Assembly: GCF_900114345.1 (NCBI RefSeq) | Contig: NZ_FOZJ01000001.1 | Location: 310,001 to 374,000 of the forward strand | Direction of reading: 5' to 3' | Length of the DNA: 64,000 bases | From: Microbacterium sp. cf046 | Lineage (GTDB): Bacteria > Actinomycetota > Actinomycetes > Actinomycetales > Microbacteriaceae | In this document: piece by piece, positions 60,619-64,000 of the stretch | Layout: the number at the start of each line of letters is the position of its first letter | Position numbering within the stretch: position 1 is the first letter of the stretch | Translations under genes and position numbers: made by a program | The notes under the pieces: generated by a model | What the model was told of the DNA's origin: nothing | Database searches by the model: none | The model's input: only the letters and a program-made list of their open reading frames with translations

Positions 60619-62163
60619 ATGCGAACAAAGACTGCCGTACTCAGGATCGTCGCTCCGCTCGGAGTGGCCGCACTGCTGTTGAGCGGATGCTCGGGCGGAG
60701 GCGCTCCGGCCGAGACCGAAAGCTCGGCCCCGGCAGGACCGTTCACTCTCCGGGTGAACTGGGGCGGCTTTCCGGTGACCTGGGCACCCGGCTCGGCTGC
60801 GATGCAGGCGGGCCACCTGCGCATCCCGTACGAGACTCTCCTCACCCGCACCAGCGACGGCCAGATCCACCCGAACCTGGCGACCGAGTGGGAGTACGGA
60901 GAGGGCTCGATGTCACTGACCCTGACGCTCCGGGACGACGTCGTATTCCAGGACGGGACGCCCTTCAACGCCGAGGCGGTCAAGACGAACATCGAGTACG
61001 TGAAGGATGTCGTCGGCGGACAGTACGGCGGCCCGATCGCGGCAGGCGTCAAGTCGATCGACGTGGTCGACGACTCGACCGTCACGATCAACTTCACCCG
61101 CCCGTACGGCACGTTCACCACGCTGCTGACGCAGCAGAATCTGCCGATGGGAAGCCCCGCGGCCATCGCGGACGGCTCGATCGAGACGCACCCCGTCGGG
61201 ACGAGCCCGTGGGCGTACGACGAGTCGAAGTCGACGGCCGGCTCGATGATGTACTTCGGCAGGTTCGACGACTACTGGGGCGAGATGCCCGCAGCCGAGA
61301 ACATCGAGCTGTACGCGATCCCGGATGACACTGCAGCGGTCGCCGCCGTCATCAGCGGGGAGATCGATGTGACGGATGCCGAGGCCGAGCAGGTCCCGCG
61401 CATCGAGGAGTCGTCGGACGTGGACTGGTACCAGTACCCCGCCCTGCGCAACAACATCACGTTCTTCGACCGTGGCCCGGACGGCGTGCTCGGCGACGAG
61501 AACGTGCGCCAGGCGCTGTGCTACGCGCTGGATGTTCCGGTGTACGCGAGCCTCGACACGACGACCCACGCCGCGGACCAGCACTTCATCGAGGGCGAGC
61601 CGGGTTACAGCGCCGACATCGACGGCTACCCCCACGACCTCGACAAGGCCGAAGAGCTGCTCGCCGAGGCCGGCAACCCGACCCTGGACCTCACGATCCC
61701 CGCCGCGCCGTTCAACAAGCAGCAGGTCGAGATCTACGCCGAGCAGATGAACGAGCTGCCCGGCGTGACGGTCACCGTCCAGGACCTTGCAGTTCCCGAG
61801 TACGTCGCCACGTGGTCCAGCGGTCAGTTCCCGCTGGGCATCGGCTCCCACCCGCAGATCACGCCGCAGGACTGGTACGGGGCATGGTGGGCCGACACAG
61901 CCCGCACGAACCCGTCGGGCTGGGCGAGTGACGAGCTCAAGGCGCTCGCGGGCCAGGCGTACGGCGCCGGCGACACGCCCGACTCCGATGAGGCCTGGGC
62001 TGCGGTCATGAAGGAGGTCGCCGACGAGGCGCTCGTCTGCGGCCACATGCAGGTCGACCAGGTCATCGCGTACAACAACACGACAGTTGCCGACGTCCAG
62101 CCCTCCGAGGCGGTCTGGGAGGTCAACCTGATCGACTACTGGGCGGTCAAGCCGGCCAGCTGA
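60619..62163 (+). CDS. Dpp/Opp-type ABC transporter substrate-binding lipoprotein
   Basis: A 514-residue family-5 extracytoplasmic binding protein. A short basic N-terminus, a hydrophobic stretch and a lipobox LLSGC with Cys24 precede the SBP_bac_5 domain (GHLRIPYETLLTRTSDGQIHPNLATEWEYGEG, LRDDVVFQDGTPFNAEAVK, SNNITFF-type core, VRQALCYALD). AGGAGG precedes ATG 60619. Such proteins bind peptides, nickel, opines or glycosides. Next to the demethylase genes a small aromatic or methoxylated ligand is possible. Confidence 0.9.
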   Translation: MRTKTAVLRIVAPLGVAALLLSGCSGGGAPAETESSAPAGPFTLRVNWGGFPVTWAPGSAAMQAGHLRIPYETLLTRTSDGQIHPNLATEWEYGEGSMSLTLTLRDDVVFQDGTPFNAEAVKTNIEYVKDVVGGQYGGPIAAGVKSIDVVDDSTVTINFTRPYGTFTTLLTQQNLPMGSPAAIADGSIETHPVGTSPWAYDESKSTAGSMMYFGRFDDYWGEMPAAENIELYAIPDDTAAVAAVISGEIDVTDAEAEQVPRIEESSDVDWYQYPALRNNITFFDRGPDGVLGDENVRQALCYALDVPVYASLDTTTHAADQHFIEGEPGYSADIDGYPHDLDKAEELLAEAGNPTLDLTIPAAPFNKQQVEIYAEQMNELPGVTVTVQDLAVPEYVATWSSGQFPLGIGSHPQITPQDWYGAWWADTARTNPSGWASDELKALAGQAYGAGDTPDSDEAWAAVMKEVADEALVCGHMQVDQVIAYNNTTVADVQPSEAVWEVNLIDYWAVKPAS

Positions 62164-62238
62164 TCGGCGGGCGTCCCTCGCGGGCGCGCTTACAATCCAC
62201 ACTGACGACCACTACGAGGACGAGGCGGCCAGACCCAC

Positions 62239-63183
62239 ATGATCAAACTCATTGGGAGCCGCCTCGTCCTCGTCATTCCTCAGCTGCTGATCGTCGCTCT
62301 GCTGGTCTTCCTCCTGGTCTACCTGGTTCCGGGCAGCGTGGCGGGCATCGTGCTGGGCGACAGTGCCAATCCCGAGGACATCGCGAGGGTCGAGGCGCAG
62401 CTCGGTCTCGATCGGCCGCTCTACGAACAGCTCGGCGTCTACTTCGGCGGTCTCCTCCGCGGAGACCTGGGCGACTCGTTGATCTACGGCAGGTCGGTCG
62501 GCGACATGGTGCTCGAGCGGCTTCCCGCGACGCTCTCCCTGGTGGCCGGCGGACTCCTCGTCGCGATCGTCATCGGCGTGGGGCTGGGGATGCTCGCCGG
62601 TGTGTATGCGCGCCGCCCGGTCGACCGTGGGGTCACCGTGTTCAGTTCGCTTCTGCAGTCGGTGCCCGAGTTCTGGATCGGACTGATCCTCGTGCTCGTC
62701 TTCGTGATCCAGCTGCGATGGGCGCCCGTCGTCGCCTGGACGCCGCCCGACGAGGATGCGGCGGCGTGGCTGCGGGGACTGCTCCTTCCGTGCCTTGCGC
62801 TCGGCGCGGGCGCCTCGGCCCTCATCGCCCGGCAGACCAGGACCGCAGTGGCCGAGTCTCTTGCATCGCCCTACGCCGACATGCTCACCGCGGCCGGGGT
62901 GCCGCGCTCTCGGATCATCTGGAAGTACGCGCTGAAGAACGCGATGGTTCCGGTGCTGGCGGCGTCGGCGCTGGCGGTCGGCATCCTGTTCGGCACGAGC
63001 CTCGTGATGGAGCGGGTCTTCGCCTTCCCCGGCCTCGGCGGCCTGCTGCTGACGAGCGTCATCAGCAAGGACTTCCCTGTCGTCCAGGGCGCGGCGCTCG
63101 TCGTCTGCGTCATCGTCATCTTCGTCAATCTGGTGGTCGACATCGGGTACGGCGTACTGAACCCGAGGACCCGTCCGCAATGA
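62239..63183 (+). CDS. Dpp/Opp-type ABC transporter permease (DppB-like)
   Basis: A 314-residue membrane subunit with six helices. IPQLLIVALLVFLLVYLVPGS at the N-terminus, the ERLPATLSLVAGGLLVAI segment and the coupling loop ADMLTAAGVPRSRIIWKYALKNAMVP are typical. Overlaps the next permease by 4 bases (ATGA). Confidence 0.93.
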   Translation: MIKLIGSRLVLVIPQLLIVALLVFLLVYLVPGSVAGIVLGDSANPEDIARVEAQLGLDRPLYEQLGVYFGGLLRGDLGDSLIYGRSVGDMVLERLPATLSLVAGGLLVAIVIGVGLGMLAGVYARRPVDRGVTVFSSLLQSVPEFWIGLILVLVFVIQLRWAPVVAWTPPDEDAAAWLRGLLLPCLALGAGASALIARQTRTAVAESLASPYADMLTAAGVPRSRIIWKYALKNAMVPVLAASALAVGILFGTSLVMERVFAFPGLGGLLLTSVISKDFPVVQGAALVVCVIVIFVNLVVDIGYGVLNPRTRPQ

Positions 63184-64000
63184 GTGCCCTCGAGAATCCG
63201 CACACGACGACCGTCGCCGCCGGCGCGCAGGCGGCGCCTTCAGCGCCGACCGGTATCCTCCGCGTGGTGCGCATCGTGCTGGGCAAGCCGCTTGCAGTGG
63301 TGGCGATCTGCTGGCTCCTCCTCGTCGTGATCGCGGCGGTCGGAGCGGACTGGCTCGCCCCCTATGACCCCCTCGAGAACAACTTCACCCTCGAGGGAAT
63401 CCTGCAGGGGCCGAGCGCCGAGCACTGGCTCGGCACCGATGAGAACGGCCGCGATGTCCTCAGTCGCCTGCTGTACGGGGCGAGGATCGCGCTCGCGGTG
63501 GGCTTCGGCTCGGTGCTGGTCGCCATGCTGATCGGAGTTCCGATCGGCCTGTTCCTCGGCTATCGCGGGGGATGGTCCGATCGCGTCGGAACGCGTTTCG
63601 TCGACATCTTCGATGCACTGCCAGGGATGCTCGTGGCATTCGCGATCGTCGCGATCCTGGGTCGCGGACTTCCCTCAATCATGCTTGCTATCGGTCTCAT
63701 CTTCGCGATGAACTTCGCACGGATGGCTCGCGCGATCACTCTCGCGGAGCGTTCGAAGCTGTACGTGGATGCCGCGAAGGTCGGCGGCATCCGGGAGTCC
63801 TCCATCCTCTTCCGGCAGGTGCTGCCGAACCTCGCCGGACCGCTCGTCATCCAGGGCGCGATCCTCGTCGGCGCCGCGATCATCATCGAGTCGGCGCTGA
63901 GCTTCCTCGGAATCGGTCTCGAATCCAGCGTTCCGTCGTGGGGCGGCCTGCTCGGAGTGGCCGCGGCCAAGCAGGCCGTGCAGCCATTCCTCGCGTTCCC
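63180..64000 (+). CDS. Dpp/Opp-type ABC transporter permease (DppC-like), cut by the window end
   Basis: Partial gene, 273 codons visible. After a 25-residue soluble start it shows the DppC pattern: LAPYDPLENN, HWLGTDENGRDVLSRLLYGARIAL, the helix VGFGSVLVAMLIGVPIGLFLGY, and the loop DAAKVGGIRESSILFRQVLPNLAGPL. ATG 63180 overlaps the DppB-like stop. The ATPases, if present, lie beyond the window. Confidence 0.93.
   Translation, partial: MSALENPHTTTVAAGAQAAPSAPTGILRVVRIVLGKPLAVVAICWLLLVVIAAVGADWLAPYDPLENNFTLEGILQGPSAEHWLGTDENGRDVLSRLLYGARIALAVGFGSVLVAMLIGVPIGLFLGYRGGWSDRVGTRFVDIFDALPGMLVAFAIVAILGRGLPSIMLAIGLIFAMNFARMARAITLAERSKLYVDAAKVGGIRESSILFRQVLPNLAGPLVIQGAILVGAAIIIESALSFLGIGLESSVPSWGGLLGVAAAKQAVQPFLAF

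Noticed and set aside
1..64000. CRISPR arrays, tRNA or rRNA genes, insertion sequences, prophage genes
   Set aside because: No regularly spaced repeats, no cloverleaf-like segments that I could recognise, no transposase or phage motifs in any reading frame.

Overview
This 64 kb window comes from a high-GC Gram-positive chromosome. Its dense operons, frequent GTG starts, ATGA/GTGA overlaps, GC-rich hairpin terminators and gene content all point to an actinobacterium, most likely Microbacterium or another Microbacteriaceae; that assignment is inference. I see no rRNA, tRNA, insertion sequence, phage gene or CRISPR array. The last gene is cut by the window end.

Layout. 0-9 kb: mixed genes on the minus strand (hydrolase, KimA-like permease, M20 amidohydrolase, alpha-glucosidase with its LacI regulator and operator, Tat-exported sugar isomerase-like protein) plus apt on the plus strand. 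9.2-31.3 kb: a nearly complete purine/ureide catabolic locus. It holds guanine deaminase, uricase, HIU hydrolase, OHCU decarboxylase, allantoinase, formamidase-like protein, an HpxZ/AtzH-amidase fusion, ureidoglycine-glyoxylate aminotransferase, allantoate amidohydrolase, a NitT/TauT-type ABC importer, a fused Fe-S/Mo xanthine dehydrogenase with its FAD subunit, 8-oxoguanine deaminase, a CDA-fold deaminase, XdhC and MocA. Candidate GlnR nitrogen-control boxes recur at its promoters. 31.3-33.9 kb: a 2-hydroxyacid dehydrogenase, a DUF1761 membrane protein and purS-purQ. 34.1-40 kb: a cellobiose locus (cebE-cebF-cebG-bglC-cebR) with three CebR-type operators, lying between purSQ and purC. 40-45.5 kb: VOC protein, purC, TfoX-like protein, PadR regulator with MFS exporter, siderophore-interacting flavoprotein.

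45.6-64 kb is an accessory catabolic region. A four-gene operon (amidohydrolase, ThDP enzyme, Ldh2-type dehydrogenase, zinc-free MDR oxidoreductase) is followed by a cupin, a carboxymuconolactone-decarboxylase-like protein, two paralogous MarR regulators and three paralogous LigM/GcvT-family proteins. These sit with purU and metF, so the cluster can be read as tetrahydrofolate-dependent O- (or N/S-) demethylation. The methyl group would go to THF, be oxidised through MetF (and a FolD encoded elsewhere), and leave as formate through PurU. A Dpp-type ABC importer closes the region.

The least familiar elements are a GNAT-AAA+ ATPase fusion following the demethylase operon, a 26-residue Cys-rich microprotein with a strong ribosome binding site, a 16-bp palindrome shared in part by two MarR-region promoters, and a 17-bp element found at two promoters 10 kb apart. 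These make the 50-61 kb stretch the best candidate for an undescribed system.
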